Assembly: GCA_900465665.1 (NCBI GenBank)
Contig: UBJO01000011.1
Coordinates: 62,001-126,000 of the forward strand
DNA from: Hyphomicrobiales bacterium
Lineage (GTDB): Bacteria; Pseudomonadota; Alphaproteobacteria; Rhizobiales; Rhizobiaceae
Direction: 5' to 3'
DNA: 64,000 nucleotides
Shown: positions 27,315 to 36,370 of the stretch, one piece after another
Layout of the letters: each line of letters starts with the position of its first letter
Position numbering within the stretch: position 1 is the first letter of the stretch
Notes under the pieces: generated by a model
What the model saw: the letters and a program-made list of their open reading frames with translations, nothing else
Told to the model about the DNA's origin: nothing
The model's database searches: none
Program-made: the position numbers and the translations under genes

Positions 27315-27338
27315 TTGTGCAACCCGGTTGCGAGTTGC

Positions 27339-28751
27339 CTATATTCCAAACCACCAGGTGGCGATCCCCAGAAAAGCGAAGAAGCCGGTGCAATCGGTGA
27401 CCGTGGTCACGAAAACCGACGAGGCGATAGCGGGATCGGCACCGACCTTATCGAGCAACAACGGCAAAAGAATGCCGGCGACGGCGGCGGCGAAGAGATT
27501 GATGATCATGGCCGCGCCGATGACGAAGCCGAGCTGGTAGTCATGAAACCAGGTGGCCGCGATGGTGCCCATGATCACCGAGAACATGGCGCCATTGGCA
27601 AGACCGACCGCCACTTCCCTTCGGATGACGCGGCCGGCGTTGTAGATATCGAGATCGCCGGTCGCGAGCGCGCGAACGGTCACGGTCATGGTCTGCGTAC
27701 CGGCATTGCCGCCCATGGAGGCGACGATCGGCATAAGCACGGCGAGCGCGATCATCTTCTCGATCGAACCGTCGAACAGGCCGATGACACTGGCTGACAG
27801 GAGCGCCGTGCCTAGATTGATCACCAGCCACAGGAAGCGGGACTTCACCGTCGAGAAGACGTTGTCCGACAGCTCCTCGTCGCCGACACCACCGAGGCGC
27901 TTGATGTCCTCGTCGGCTTCTTCGTGGATGACGTCGACCACGTCATCGATGGTGAGCACGCCGACCAAACGGTCGTTCTCGTCGACGACGGCGGCGGAGA
28001 GAAGGTCGTATTGCTCGAAGAGCTGCGCCGCCTCCTCCTGGTCCATTTCGGCCGGGATCGGGTGGTTGGTCTCGCGCATGATCGTTTCGATCTTGTTCTG
28101 CCGCTTGGTGCGCAGGATCTTGTCGAGATCGATGGCGCCGAGCAGCTTGAACGTCGGATCGATGACGAAGATTTGCGAGAAGGAATCCGGCAGGTTCTCC
28201 TCGTCGCGCATGTAGTCGATCGTCTGGCCAACCGTCCAGAACGGCGGCACGGCGACGAACTCCGTCTGCATGCGGCGGCCGGCGGAGCTCTCGGGATAAT
28301 CGAGCGCCCGGCGCAGGCGAACGCGCTCGGTGAAGGGCAGCTGCGCCAGGATCTCGTCGCGGTCTTCCTGGTCGAGATCTTCCAGAATGTAGACGGCGTC
28401 GTCCGAATCGAGCTCGCCGATCGCGGCCGCGATTTGCTCGTTCGGCATCTGGTCGACAATCTCGCGGCGGATCGCCTCGTCGACCTCGGTCAGCGCCGTC
28501 ATGTCGAACTGGTCGCCGAGCAGGCGAACGAGTGCTAAGCGCTGATCGGGCTGGATCGATTCCAGCAGATCGCCCAGTTCCGATTCGTGCAGGCGTGCGA
28601 CGTGCTGTCTGAGGAAGATCGTATCGCGGTCGGCGATGGCCGCGCCGACAAGCGCCAGGAAGTCGCTGCGGACGTTTCCGTTCTCGTCGTAGAGGTCGGC
28701 TTCGCTGTCCTCAGGACGCGTGCGGACGAGCTCTTCTGCGTCGTTCGTCAT
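27339..28751 (-). CDS. mgtE: magnesium transporter MgtE
   Basis: 470 residues with the full MgtE plan: N-terminal superhelical domain (residues about 20-130), a CBS pair (VDGxxG-type stretches around FVIDPTFKLLGAIDL and DRLVGVLTIDDVVDVI) and five C-terminal membrane helices with the pore motif PIVASMGGNAGTQT. It is a magnesium-gated channel in the inner membrane. MerR lies downstream, 77 bases away, without obvious functional link. Confidence 0.95.
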   Translation of the reverse strand: MTNDAEELVRTRPEDSEADLYDENGNVRSDFLALVGAAIADRDTIFLRQHVARLHESELGDLLESIQPDQRLALVRLLGDQFDMTALTEVDEAIRREIVDQMPNEQIAAAIGELDSDDAVYILEDLDQEDRDEILAQLPFTERVRLRRALDYPESSAGRRMQTEFVAVPPFWTVGQTIDYMRDEENLPDSFSQIFVIDPTFKLLGAIDLDKILRTKRQNKIETIMRETNHPIPAEMDQEEAAQLFEQYDLLSAAVVDENDRLVGVLTIDDVVDVIHEEADEDIKRLGGVGDEELSDNVFSTVKSRFLWLVINLGTALLSASVIGLFDGSIEKMIALAVLMPIVASMGGNAGTQTMTVTVRALATGDLDIYNAGRVIRREVAVGLANGAMFSVIMGTIAATWFHDYQLGFVIGAAMIINLFAAAVAGILLPLLLDKVGADPAIASSVFVTTVTDCTGFFAFLGIATWWFGI

Positions 28752-28919
28752 CTTTGCCGCCCTCGCATCTCTTTCGAAGTTTAGAACGCTTCGATACGCC
28801 GGAATTCAACCCGTGCTAGCCGAAAGACATGGGAACGTCCAGCGTTAAACCGTTCATACGGATGACAATTCGCCAGTCGGAAGATAGTTTCGGCGCATCT
28901 GAAATCAGGAGAGGTTTTC

Positions 28920-29414
28920 GTGACCGTCCGCCCCATTCTACGCTTCCCGCACCCCGGTTTCAAAACGCCTTGCGCACCGGTGACAACCTTCGACGAGACA
29001 TTGCGCACGCTTGTCGCCGACCTCCTCGACACGATGCGCGCGGCCCCGGGTGTCGGCATCACGGCGGCGCATATCGGCGTGTTCGAGCGCGTAACCGTCA
29101 TCGAGCTCAGCCGCGCGGATGGGGTGCGGGTTTACGTCAACCCGGAGATCATCAGCGCATCCGAGGACACTAGCCGCAATACAGAGGGCAGCGTCTCGAT
29201 GCCTGGGTCGACCGACGAGGTGATCCGGCCGAACGCGATCCGGTTTCGCTATCAGGATGTCGATGGCAATACCCACGAGGAGGATGCCGAAGGCTTTCTC
29301 GCCATCTGCATCCAGCACGAGATCGACCAGCTCGACGGGATTTTCTGGCTGCAGCGCCTATCGAAGCTGAAGCGAGACCGGCTGGTGAAGAAGTGGGAGA
29401 AGGCCGGCGGCTGA
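28920..29414 (+). CDS. degenerate peptide deformylase paralogue
   Basis: 164 residues clearly of the peptide deformylase fold, GTG start behind AGGAGAGG. All three motifs are altered: GIGLAAPQ-type motif 1 reads GVGITAAH (Gln to His51), EGCLS reads EGSVS (metal-ligand Cys to Ser91) and HEIDH reads HEIDQ (second ligand His to Gln137); only His133 and the catalytic Glu134 remain. Two of three metal ligands are lost, so normal deformylation is unlikely. The authentic def should be elsewhere, usually beside fmt. A conserved pseudoenzyme or altered metal site is inferred. Confidence 0.85.
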   Translation: MTVRPILRFPHPGFKTPCAPVTTFDETLRTLVADLLDTMRAAPGVGITAAHIGVFERVTVIELSRADGVRVYVNPEIISASEDTSRNTEGSVSMPGSTDEVIRPNAIRFRYQDVDGNTHEEDAEGFLAICIQHEIDQLDGIFWLQRLSKLKRDRLVKKWEKAGG

Positions 29415-29424
29415 GCCGGCTGGA

Positions 29425-30129
29425 TTACATCTCGACCGGCGCGGGCAGCGGCTTGCGTGCAGGCTCAGGGGCGGCGATCTGCGAGGCCAGTTCTTCCGGG
29501 GTCACGAGACCACCCGAAATCAGAAGCTTCGCGGCGTCTTCCGGCGACATGTCGAGCAAGACGATCTTCTCGCGCGGCACGAAGATCAGGAAGCCCGCCG
29601 TCGGCACCGGGGTCGGCGGCAGGAAGACGCTGACCATGTCGTGGCCCATGGCGTTGAACTTCGAGGCAATCTCGCCCTTCGCATCCGTCGCGATGAAGAC
29701 CATCGCCCAGAGGCCCTGGCTCGGATACTCGATCAACCCGACTTTCTTGAAGGAGTTGCTGCGCTCCTTGAGCACCGTCTCGAAGATCTGCTTGACGCTC
29801 TTGTAGATGACGCGCACCAGCGGCACGCGGCGCACGAGCGACTCGCTGAACATCACGATCTGCTGGCCGATCAGGTTCTTGCCGAGAAAGCCGATGATGG
29901 TGATGATGATCAGGCCGATCAGCAGGCCGGAGCCAGGAACGGCGAAGTTCAGATAGTTGTCGGGGTCGTAGCGTGCCGGCAGATAGGGTTTCACCCAGCT
30001 ATCGGCCCAGCGCACCACCGACCATGTCAGCCACAGCGTGATGGCGATCGGCGCGCAGATGATAATGCCCGCCAGAAAGTTGTTTCTGATGCGCGACGCG
30101 ACCGACAATCGGGGCAGTTTTTCCGTCAT
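29425..30129 (-). CDS. DUF502 family membrane protein
   Basis: 234 residues with two membrane helices near the N-terminus (RNNFLAGIIICAPIAITLWLTW in part, GLLIGLIIITIIGFLG) and a conserved cytosolic region (VPLVRVIYKSVKQIFETVL, MVSVFLPPTPVPTAGFLIFVP). The function of DUF502 is unknown. Downstream of glmS, 115 bases away; converges on the deformylase paralogue. Confidence 0.88.
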   Translation of the reverse strand: MTEKLPRLSVASRIRNNFLAGIIICAPIAITLWLTWSVVRWADSWVKPYLPARYDPDNYLNFAVPGSGLLIGLIIITIIGFLGKNLIGQQIVMFSESLVRRVPLVRVIYKSVKQIFETVLKERSNSFKKVGLIEYPSQGLWAMVFIATDAKGEIASKFNAMGHDMVSVFLPPTPVPTAGFLIFVPREKIVLLDMSPEDAAKLLISGGLVTPEELASQIAAPEPARKPLPAPVEM

Positions 30130-30244
30130 CGTATGCCGACGAACTCCGTTGAGTTTAGCTGCGATCGGAAATCAGTGCCCCCGTGCTTTCCGTGCCAAAA
30201 ACTGCCAGAATTCGCCGCGCCGCACAAGTCTCGGTCGGACGGCC

Positions 30245-32071
30245 TCACTCGACCGTGACCGACTTGGCGAGATTGCGCGGCTGATCCACATCGGTGCCCA
30301 TGAAGACCGCCGTATGATAGGCTAGAAGCTGGATCGGCAGCGAGAAGATCATCGGCGCGATAATCTCGTCGACATTGGGAAGAACGATCGTCGCCATGGT
30401 CGGCAGCTTGGAGTGGGCGGCGCCCGCTTCATCGGTGATGAAGATGATGCGGCCGCCGCGGGCAGCCACTTCCTGCATGTTCGACACGGTCTTTTCGAAG
30501 AATCGGTCGTAGGGCGCGATGACGATGACGGGCATGTTCTCGTCGATCAGCGCGATCGGGCCATGCTTCAATTCGCCGGCCGCATAGCCTTCTGCGTGGA
30601 TGTAGGAGATTTCCTTGAGCTTCAGCGCACCTTCCATGGCGAGCGGATAGCTGGTGCCGCGGCCGAGATAGAGCACGTCCTTGCACTTCGACAGCTCGCG
30701 CGACAGGGTTTCCATCTGCGGCTGGATGGCGTTGAGCACGCGGCTCATGATGCGCGGCATCTCGGCGAGATGGCGCACCAACTCCTTTTCCTGATCCGGA
30801 CCGATCGTGCCCCTCGCCTTGCCAGCGCCCAATGCCAGCGATGCCAGAACGGCGAGCTGGCAGGTGAACGCCTTGGTGGAGGCGACGCCGATTTCTGGGC
30901 CTGCCATGATCGGGAAGATCGCGTCCGATTCACGGGCGATCGTCGATTCCTTGACGTTGACGACGGCGCCGATCTTCAGGCCGTTGTCCTTGCAGTAACG
31001 CAACGAGGCCAGCGTATCGGCGGTTTCGCCCGACTGCGAGATGAAGAGTGCCGCCTGCGTCGGCGACAGTGGCATTTCGCGGTAGCGGAACTCGGAGGCA
31101 ACGTCGATCTCGACAGGCAGGCGCGCATAGCGCTCGAACCAGTATTTGCCGACGAGACCGGCGAGATAGGCGGTACCGCAGGCGGAGATGGCGACACCCG
31201 TCACCGACTTGAAATCGATCGCCGCCGCGTTGGCGCTGATCGTATTGCTGGCGAAATCCACATACTGGCTGAGCGCGTGGGAGATGACCTCCGGCTGCTC
31301 GTAGATTTCCTTTTCCATGAAATGGCGGTGGTTGCCCTTGTCGACGACATAGGCAGTGGTCTGCGAGATCTGGCGTGGACGCGAGACTTCGTTGCCGTCG
31401 AAATCGAGAATGGTCGCGCCGTCCTTGGTCAGAACCGCCCAGTCGCCGTCGACGAGATAGGTGATCTCGCTGGTGAAGGGCGACAGCGCGATCGCATCCG
31501 AGCCCAGGAACATCTCGCCCTTGCCGTAGCCGACAGCGAGCGGCGGGCCGGAGCGCGCCGCCATGATCGTGTCGGGGTCCTTCTGCAGCATGACGGCCAG
31601 CGCATAGGCGCCGGTGACGCGGTTCAGCATCTTCATCATTGCTGCGCGCGGCTCGAGGCCCTCACCGAGATACTTGGCGACAAGATGCGCCACGACTTCG
31701 GTGTCGGTCTGCGTTTCGAACACGGCGCCTTCGGCGGTCAGTTCGTCGCGCAGTTCGGAGAAGTTCTCGATGATGCCGTTGTGAACGACAGCGACGCCCT
31801 TGACGAAATGCGGGTGGGCGTTGGTTTCGTTCGGAACGCCATGCGTTGCCCAGCGGGTGTGCGCGATGCCGGTCGTGCCGGGCAGCGGCTCGCTATCGAG
31901 GCGCTTTTCGAGATTGAAGAGTTTGCCTTCGGCGCGGCGGCGGTCCATCGCGCCATCGTGGATGGTGGCGACGCCGGCGGAATCATAACCGCGATATTCG
32001 AGCCGCTTCAGCGCATCTACCAGACGCACCGCCACAGGGCTGTTACCAACGATACCAACAATACCACACAT
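30245..32071 (-). CDS. glmS: glutamine-fructose-6-phosphate aminotransferase (isomerizing)
   Basis: Makes glucosamine-6-phosphate from fructose-6-phosphate and glutamine, the entry to UDP-GlcNAc. 608 residues from the ATG at 32071, placing nucleophile Cys2 in MCGIVGIVG. Glutaminase motifs (LKRLEYRGYDSAG, HTRWATHGVP) and two SIS domains (ISACGTAYLAG, ISQSGETADT, LGRGTSYPLAMEGALKLKE) are complete. It follows glmU by 108 bases. No glmS ribozyme was seen, as expected for Gram-negatives. Confidence 0.97.
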   Translation of the reverse strand: MCGIVGIVGNSPVAVRLVDALKRLEYRGYDSAGVATIHDGAMDRRRAEGKLFNLEKRLDSEPLPGTTGIAHTRWATHGVPNETNAHPHFVKGVAVVHNGIIENFSELRDELTAEGAVFETQTDTEVVAHLVAKYLGEGLEPRAAMMKMLNRVTGAYALAVMLQKDPDTIMAARSGPPLAVGYGKGEMFLGSDAIALSPFTSEITYLVDGDWAVLTKDGATILDFDGNEVSRPRQISQTTAYVVDKGNHRHFMEKEIYEQPEVISHALSQYVDFASNTISANAAAIDFKSVTGVAISACGTAYLAGLVGKYWFERYARLPVEIDVASEFRYREMPLSPTQAALFISQSGETADTLASLRYCKDNGLKIGAVVNVKESTIARESDAIFPIMAGPEIGVASTKAFTCQLAVLASLALGAGKARGTIGPDQEKELVRHLAEMPRIMSRVLNAIQPQMETLSRELSKCKDVLYLGRGTSYPLAMEGALKLKEISYIHAEGYAAGELKHGPIALIDENMPVIVIAPYDRFFEKTVSNMQEVAARGGRIIFITDEAGAAHSKLPTMATIVLPNVDEIIAPMIFSLPIQLLAYHTAVFMGTDVDQPRNLAKSVTVE

Positions 32072-32144
32072 AAAGAAATCCCCAGAGCCAGCAATCAATT
32101 GCAGGCAGTCGTAACAATTTTCACTTTTTACTCAATCGGCCGGC

Positions 32145-32163
32145 CGGTCACTTTCGGTGACCG
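32145..32163. terminator. hairpin between glmU and glmS
   Basis: CGGTCAC and GTGACCG pair around TTTCG, 17 bases after the glmU stop. No U-tract; it may tune read-through into glmS or protect the glmU end. Confidence 0.35.
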
Positions 32164-32179
32164 CGCGTTACGAAGACAA

Positions 32180-33541
32180 TCAGCCTTTCGCCTTCTTGGC
32201 GGCTTTCTTCGCAAGCGCCAGTTCGCGCAGGATCTTGGCGCGGCCGGGCTTGATCTCCTGGCGCGCGCGCCCGAAGGCAAGCGCGTCCGCCGGAACGTCA
32301 TTGGTAATGACGCTGCCCGACGCGATATAGGCGTTGTCGCCGATGCTTACGGGCGCCACCAGCGAGGAGTTCGATCCGACGAAAGCGTTTGCGCCGATGA
32401 TCGTTTCGCTCTTGTTGACGCCGTCATAGTTGCAGGTGATCGTGCCCGCGCCGATATTGGCGCCGGCGCCGATGCGGGCGTCGCCGATATAGGTCAGATG
32501 GTTGACCTTGGCGCCCTCGCCCACCTTGCCGTTCTTCACCTCGCAGAAATTGCCGACCTTCGATCCTTCGGCGAGATCCGCACCCGGCCGCAGGCGCGCG
32601 AACGGGCCGACCGTCGCGCCGGCGCTGACATGCGCGCCCTCGATATGCGAGAAGGCATGGATGATGGCGCCGCCATCGATCACCACGCCCGGGCCGAAGA
32701 CGACATTCGGCTCGATCAATGCATCCTGGCCGATGACGGTGTCGTAGGACAAGAAGACGGTTTCGGGGGCAATCATGGTGACGCCCGAGATCATCAACTC
32801 GTGGCGACGGCGCTCCTGCCAGAGCCGCTCGATGACGGCGAGTTCGGCGCGGTTGTTGGTGCCGGTCATTTCGACTTCGGGGGCATCGACCGCGGTGACG
32901 CGGCCGCCCTGCGAGCGGGCGATCTCGACGAGATCGGTCAGATAATACTCGCCCTTGGCATTGCTGTTGCCGATCAGCGCCAGAAGCTCCAAGGCCTTGC
33001 GGCCGTTGATGGCCATCAGACCGCTGTTGCACCAGGTGACGGCGCGCTCGGCGTCGGTTGCATCCTTTTCCTCGCGGATGGCGATGAGGTCGCCGTCCTT
33101 CACCAGCAAACGGCCGTAGCCGGTCGGCCTGTCGGTGTGGAAACCGATGACGACGATATCGCTGCCATCCGCCAGCGCCTGGCGTGCTGCCTTCAGCGGC
33201 GCTTCTGTCTGCAGGGGAACGTCGCCGTAGGTTACGATCACATCGTCATAGCCACGCGCAATCGCCTCGCAGGCTGCGAGAACGGCGTGGCCAGTGCCCA
33301 GGCGTTCCTTCTGGAGATAGGCTTCGATCTCGACACCGCCGACAGCAGCAGCCTTGGCAACCTCGTCGGCATCGCGGCCGACCACGAGTGCCACGGCGCC
33401 GATATCGGTCTTGGCCACGGCTTCGACGACATGGGCGATCATCGGGCGGTTGGCCACCGGGTGGAGAACCTTCGACTTCGACGATTTCATTCGCGTGCTG
33501 TCACCCGCGGCGAGAATGACGGCAAGGCAAGTGCGTTCCAT
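32180..33541 (-). CDS. glmU: bifunctional GlmU uridylyltransferase/acetyltransferase
   Basis: Acetylates glucosamine-1-phosphate and couples it to UTP, giving UDP-GlcNAc for peptidoglycan and lipid A. 453 residues. The N-terminal pyrophosphorylase ([19 protein letters not shown], a variant of LAAGxGTRM) precedes a left-handed beta helix with hexapeptide repeats and ALAFGRARQ near the end. Upstream of glmS, with which it forms a logical pair. Confidence 0.96.
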   Translation of the reverse strand: MERTCLAVILAAGDSTRMKSSKSKVLHPVANRPMIAHVVEAVAKTDIGAVALVVGRDADEVAKAAAVGGVEIEAYLQKERLGTGHAVLAACEAIARGYDDVIVTYGDVPLQTEAPLKAARQALADGSDIVVIGFHTDRPTGYGRLLVKDGDLIAIREEKDATDAERAVTWCNSGLMAINGRKALELLALIGNSNAKGEYYLTDLVEIARSQGGRVTAVDAPEVEMTGTNNRAELAVIERLWQERRRHELMISGVTMIAPETVFLSYDTVIGQDALIEPNVVFGPGVVIDGGAIIHAFSHIEGAHVSAGATVGPFARLRPGADLAEGSKVGNFCEVKNGKVGEGAKVNHLTYIGDARIGAGANIGAGTITCNYDGVNKSETIIGANAFVGSNSSLVAPVSIGDNAYIASGSVITNDVPADALAFGRARQEIKPGRAKILRELALAKKAAKKAKG

Positions 33542-33622
33542 GGTCTGCTCCCAAGAATCCGTTACAGGCGCGTTGCCGCCTCATAGCAGCAACTCGATAA
33601 CGGAACAAAGATCAAAAAAGGA

Positions 33623-34396
33623 TTAGGCCGATACCCTGGTCATTCCGGCATAGGCGTCGTGGACGTGATCGCGGCCCTCGACGATGACCGCCTCCATCGC
33701 TGAACGGGCCGCCGGCACATCGCCCGCCGCTATCGCCTTGACGATGCGCATATGCGTTTCGGCGATGTTCGAGAAGCCGTTCTGCGACGGCGGCGTGCTG
33801 ATGCGGAACATGCCGACGAGTGCGGCCTCGATCAGGCTCCCGAGCGTGTGCATGAAAGGATTGTGCGCGGCATCGGCGACGGCAAGGTGGAACTCGAGAT
33901 CGGCCATCGCCAGGCTCTCGGTCGTATGATCGGGCGCCGCCATCTCCTTGGCGAGATCGGTCAAAAGCGCGATCTCCTCAGGCGTTGCCCGTTCGGCCGC
34001 CAGGCCGGCCGCGAAGGGTTCGACGGCTAGGCGGATATCGTAAAGCTGCAGCAGGAATTCCTCGGTCACGTCGTCATCGAAGTGCCAGGCGATCACCTCG
34101 CTGTCGAACATGTTCCACTGGCTCTTCTCGGTGACGCGGGTGCCGACGCGCGCCTTGGCGACGATCATGCCCTTGGCGGCCAGCGTCTTCATCGTTTCGC
34201 GAAGAACCGTGCGGGACACCTTGAAGCGCTGCGCGAGGTCGATATCGCCGGGGAGAATGCTCCCGACGGGATAGGTTCCGGCGACGATGGAGCGGCCGAG
34301 TTCGTCCACCACCTGTGCGTGGCTGGTGCGAGATCGCCGTTGTGTCTTCCCGGTGTCCAGAATTCTATTGCGCAAGCCACGACCCCCGTCAGGCAT
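33623..34396 (-). CDS. FadR-subfamily GntR regulator, end of ytf operon
   Basis: 257 residues: winged helix (GDIDLAQRFKVSRTVLRETMKTLAAKGM, in part) then an FCD ligand domain with metal-type residues (DLEFHLAVADAAHN, ETHMRIVKAIAAGD). The ATG at 34396 overlaps the end of yjfF by 8 bases, so it is the last gene of the sugar importer operon and its likely regulator; a TTG a few codons later with GGGGG upstream is an alternative start. The effector is probably a sugar or derivative. Confidence 0.87.
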   Translation of the reverse strand: MPDGGRGLRNRILDTGKTQRRSRTSHAQVVDELGRSIVAGTYPVGSILPGDIDLAQRFKVSRTVLRETMKTLAAKGMIVAKARVGTRVTEKSQWNMFDSEVIAWHFDDDVTEEFLLQLYDIRLAVEPFAAGLAAERATPEEIALLTDLAKEMAAPDHTTESLAMADLEFHLAVADAAHNPFMHTLGSLIEAALVGMFRISTPPSQNGFSNIAETHMRIVKAIAAGDVPAARSAMEAVIVEGRDHVHDAYAGMTRVSA

Positions 34397-35357
34397 ACCT
34401 CTTGTTCAAACTCGAGAGGAACAGGATGGCCTTCTGCATCAGGATGAATGCAAAAAGCAGCAGGCCGATCAGTATCTTCGTCCACCAACTGGAGAGTGTT
34501 CCATCGAAGGTGATGTAGGTCTGAATCAAACCCTGTATCAGGAGCCCGATAAAGGTCCCTGCTACAAATCCCGCTCCACCCGTCAGCAAAGTGCCCCCAA
34601 TGACAACCGCCGCGATGGCATCGAGCTCGACACCGACAGCCGCCAACGAGTAGCCGGCGGACGTATAGAGGGAAAAAACGATTCCGGACAGGCCGGCAAG
34701 GAAGCCAGAAAGCGCATAAATCTGAATTGTGGTGCGACCAACCGGCACACCCATCAACTGCGCCGTGTGCGCCCCGCCGCCAAGCGCGTAAACGTTGGTA
34801 CCGAAGCGGGTGCGGTGGGCAATGAAGATGCCGACGGCGAAGACCAGGAGCATCACGGCGCCGATCAAAGTGAGTCGGCCGCCGCCCGGCAGCTTGTAAT
34901 AAAGGCCTGACAGCGTGTTGTAATAATCGTGGCCGATCGGGATGCTGTCGATGGAGAGCACGAAGGCCATGCCGCGTGCCAGGAACATGCCGGCGAGCGT
35001 GACGATGAAGGCCGGCATCTGCAGATAGTGGATCACGGCGCCCATCGCCGCCCCGAAAGCAGTGGTGATGACGAGCACCAGCGCGAAGGCGACCAGCGGA
35101 TGGATGCTGGTGTTCTGGAGGATGACGGCGAGGAACACGCCGGTGAACGCAATGACCGAGCCGATCGAGAGATCGATACCACCCGAGATGATCACAAAGG
35201 TCATGCCGACGGCGGCGATCCCGAGGAAGGCGTTGTCGGTCAGGAGGTTGCCGACCACGCGCGTCGACAGCATGCTCGGATACTGCATGGCGCAGACGGC
35301 GTAGGAGAGGATGAAGATCACGATTGTCGCAAGCAGCGGCAGGTATTTCGAATTCAT
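34389..35357 (-). CDS. yjfF: sugar ABC transporter permease YjfF
   Basis: 322 residues, about nine membrane helices, the RbsC-type permease fold (GGIDLSIGSVIAFTGVF, LMGVPVGRTTIQIYALSGFLAG). It pairs with YtfT in the galactofuranose importer first described in E. coli. The true start is the ATG at 35357; the frame extends further upstream only as overlap with ytfT, whose stop it overlaps by ATGA. Confidence 0.92.
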   Translation of the reverse strand: MNSKYLPLLATIVIFILSYAVCAMQYPSMLSTRVVGNLLTDNAFLGIAAVGMTFVIISGGIDLSIGSVIAFTGVFLAVILQNTSIHPLVAFALVLVITTAFGAAMGAVIHYLQMPAFIVTLAGMFLARGMAFVLSIDSIPIGHDYYNTLSGLYYKLPGGGRLTLIGAVMLLVFAVGIFIAHRTRFGTNVYALGGGAHTAQLMGVPVGRTTIQIYALSGFLAGLSGIVFSLYTSAGYSLAAVGVELDAIAAVVIGGTLLTGGAGFVAGTFIGLLIQGLIQTYITFDGTLSSWWTKILIGLLLFAFILMQKAILFLSSLNKRYA

Positions 35358-36370
35358 TTCTGCAGTTCCCCTCTCGGGCTGGAGCGACGCCCCACGAAGA
35401 CGGCTGCCGATTGCACGGCCGGCGACTGGATCACCAGGATCACGAGAACGATCACCGCCTTGATGATCAGGTTGAACTCCGGCGGGAAGCCCGAGAGCAG
35501 GATGCCGGTGTTGACCGCCTGGATGATCATTGCGCCGATCAGCGAGCCGACGATGCTGAAGCGCCCGCCGAGCAGCGAATTGCCACCGACAACGACCGCG
35601 AGGATCGCGTCGAGCTCGAGCCAGAGGCCGGCATTGTTGGCGTCGGCGCCCTTGATGTCGGCGGCGACGATGATGCCGGCGATCGCCGCGCACAGCCCGC
35701 TCAGCATGTAGACGGCCATCAGAAGCACCGGCGTGCGGACGCCAGAGAGCGTGCTTGCGCGGCGATTGATGCCGGTTGCCTCGACGAGCATGCCAAGCGC
35801 GGTGCGGCGGACAAGCAGCGTGACCAGAACGCCGACCACCAGCCAGATGACGACGGGCATCGGCATGAAGGCGAAGGAGCCGCTGCCGAAGAAGATCAGA
35901 CCGTCATCGTTGAAGGTCATGATCACGCCCTCGGTGATCAGCTGCGCGATGCCGCGACCGGCAACCATCAGCACCAGCGTCGCGATGATCGGCTGGATGT
36001 TGAGGACCGCCACGAGGAAGCCGTTCCAGACGCCGCATGCGAGACCGATCAGAAGCGTCAGCACTAGCGTCCAGGCGAGCGAGTTGCCCGAGACGATCGA
36101 CGACGCGGCGACGGCGCCGCAAATGGCGATGACCGCGCCGACGGAGAGGTCGATGCCCTTGGTGGCGATAACCAGCGTCATGCCGATCGCAAGCAGCGCT
36201 ACGGGAGCGCCGCGGTTCAAGACGTCGATCAAGCTGCCGTAGAGCCGGCCATTTTGAATTGTGACATTAAAAAACTGCGGAAACATTATGAAGTTCAACA
36301 GCAATATGACTGCAAGCGCGATCAATTGCGGTGCCAGGCGAATGAGCAGCGCCTTCTGTGACGACGTCAT
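35354..36370 (-). CDS. ytfT: sugar ABC transporter permease YtfT
   Basis: 338 residues, RbsC-type permease with KGIDLSVGAVIAICGAVAAS, LSGVRTPVLLMAVYMLSGL and a conserved VVGGNSLLGGRFSIVGSLIGA near the end. Forms the membrane channel with YjfF. ATGA overlaps link it on both sides to ytfR and yjfF. Confidence 0.92.
   Translation of the reverse strand: MTSSQKALLIRLAPQLIALAVILLLNFIMFPQFFNVTIQNGRLYGSLIDVLNRGAPVALLAIGMTLVIATKGIDLSVGAVIAICGAVAASSIVSGNSLAWTLVLTLLIGLACGVWNGFLVAVLNIQPIIATLVLMVAGRGIAQLITEGVIMTFNDDGLIFFGSGSFAFMPMPVVIWLVVGVLVTLLVRRTALGMLVEATGINRRASTLSGVRTPVLLMAVYMLSGLCAAIAGIIVAADIKGADANNAGLWLELDAILAVVVGGNSLLGGRFSIVGSLIGAMIIQAVNTGILLSGFPPEFNLIIKAVIVLVILVIQSPAVQSAAVFVGRRSSPRGELQK

Noticed and set aside
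30413..33586. 1057-codon open frame antisense to glmS and glmU
   Set aside because: It lies opposite two clear genes, has no recognisable domain, and its length follows from the high G+C third positions of glmS/glmU.
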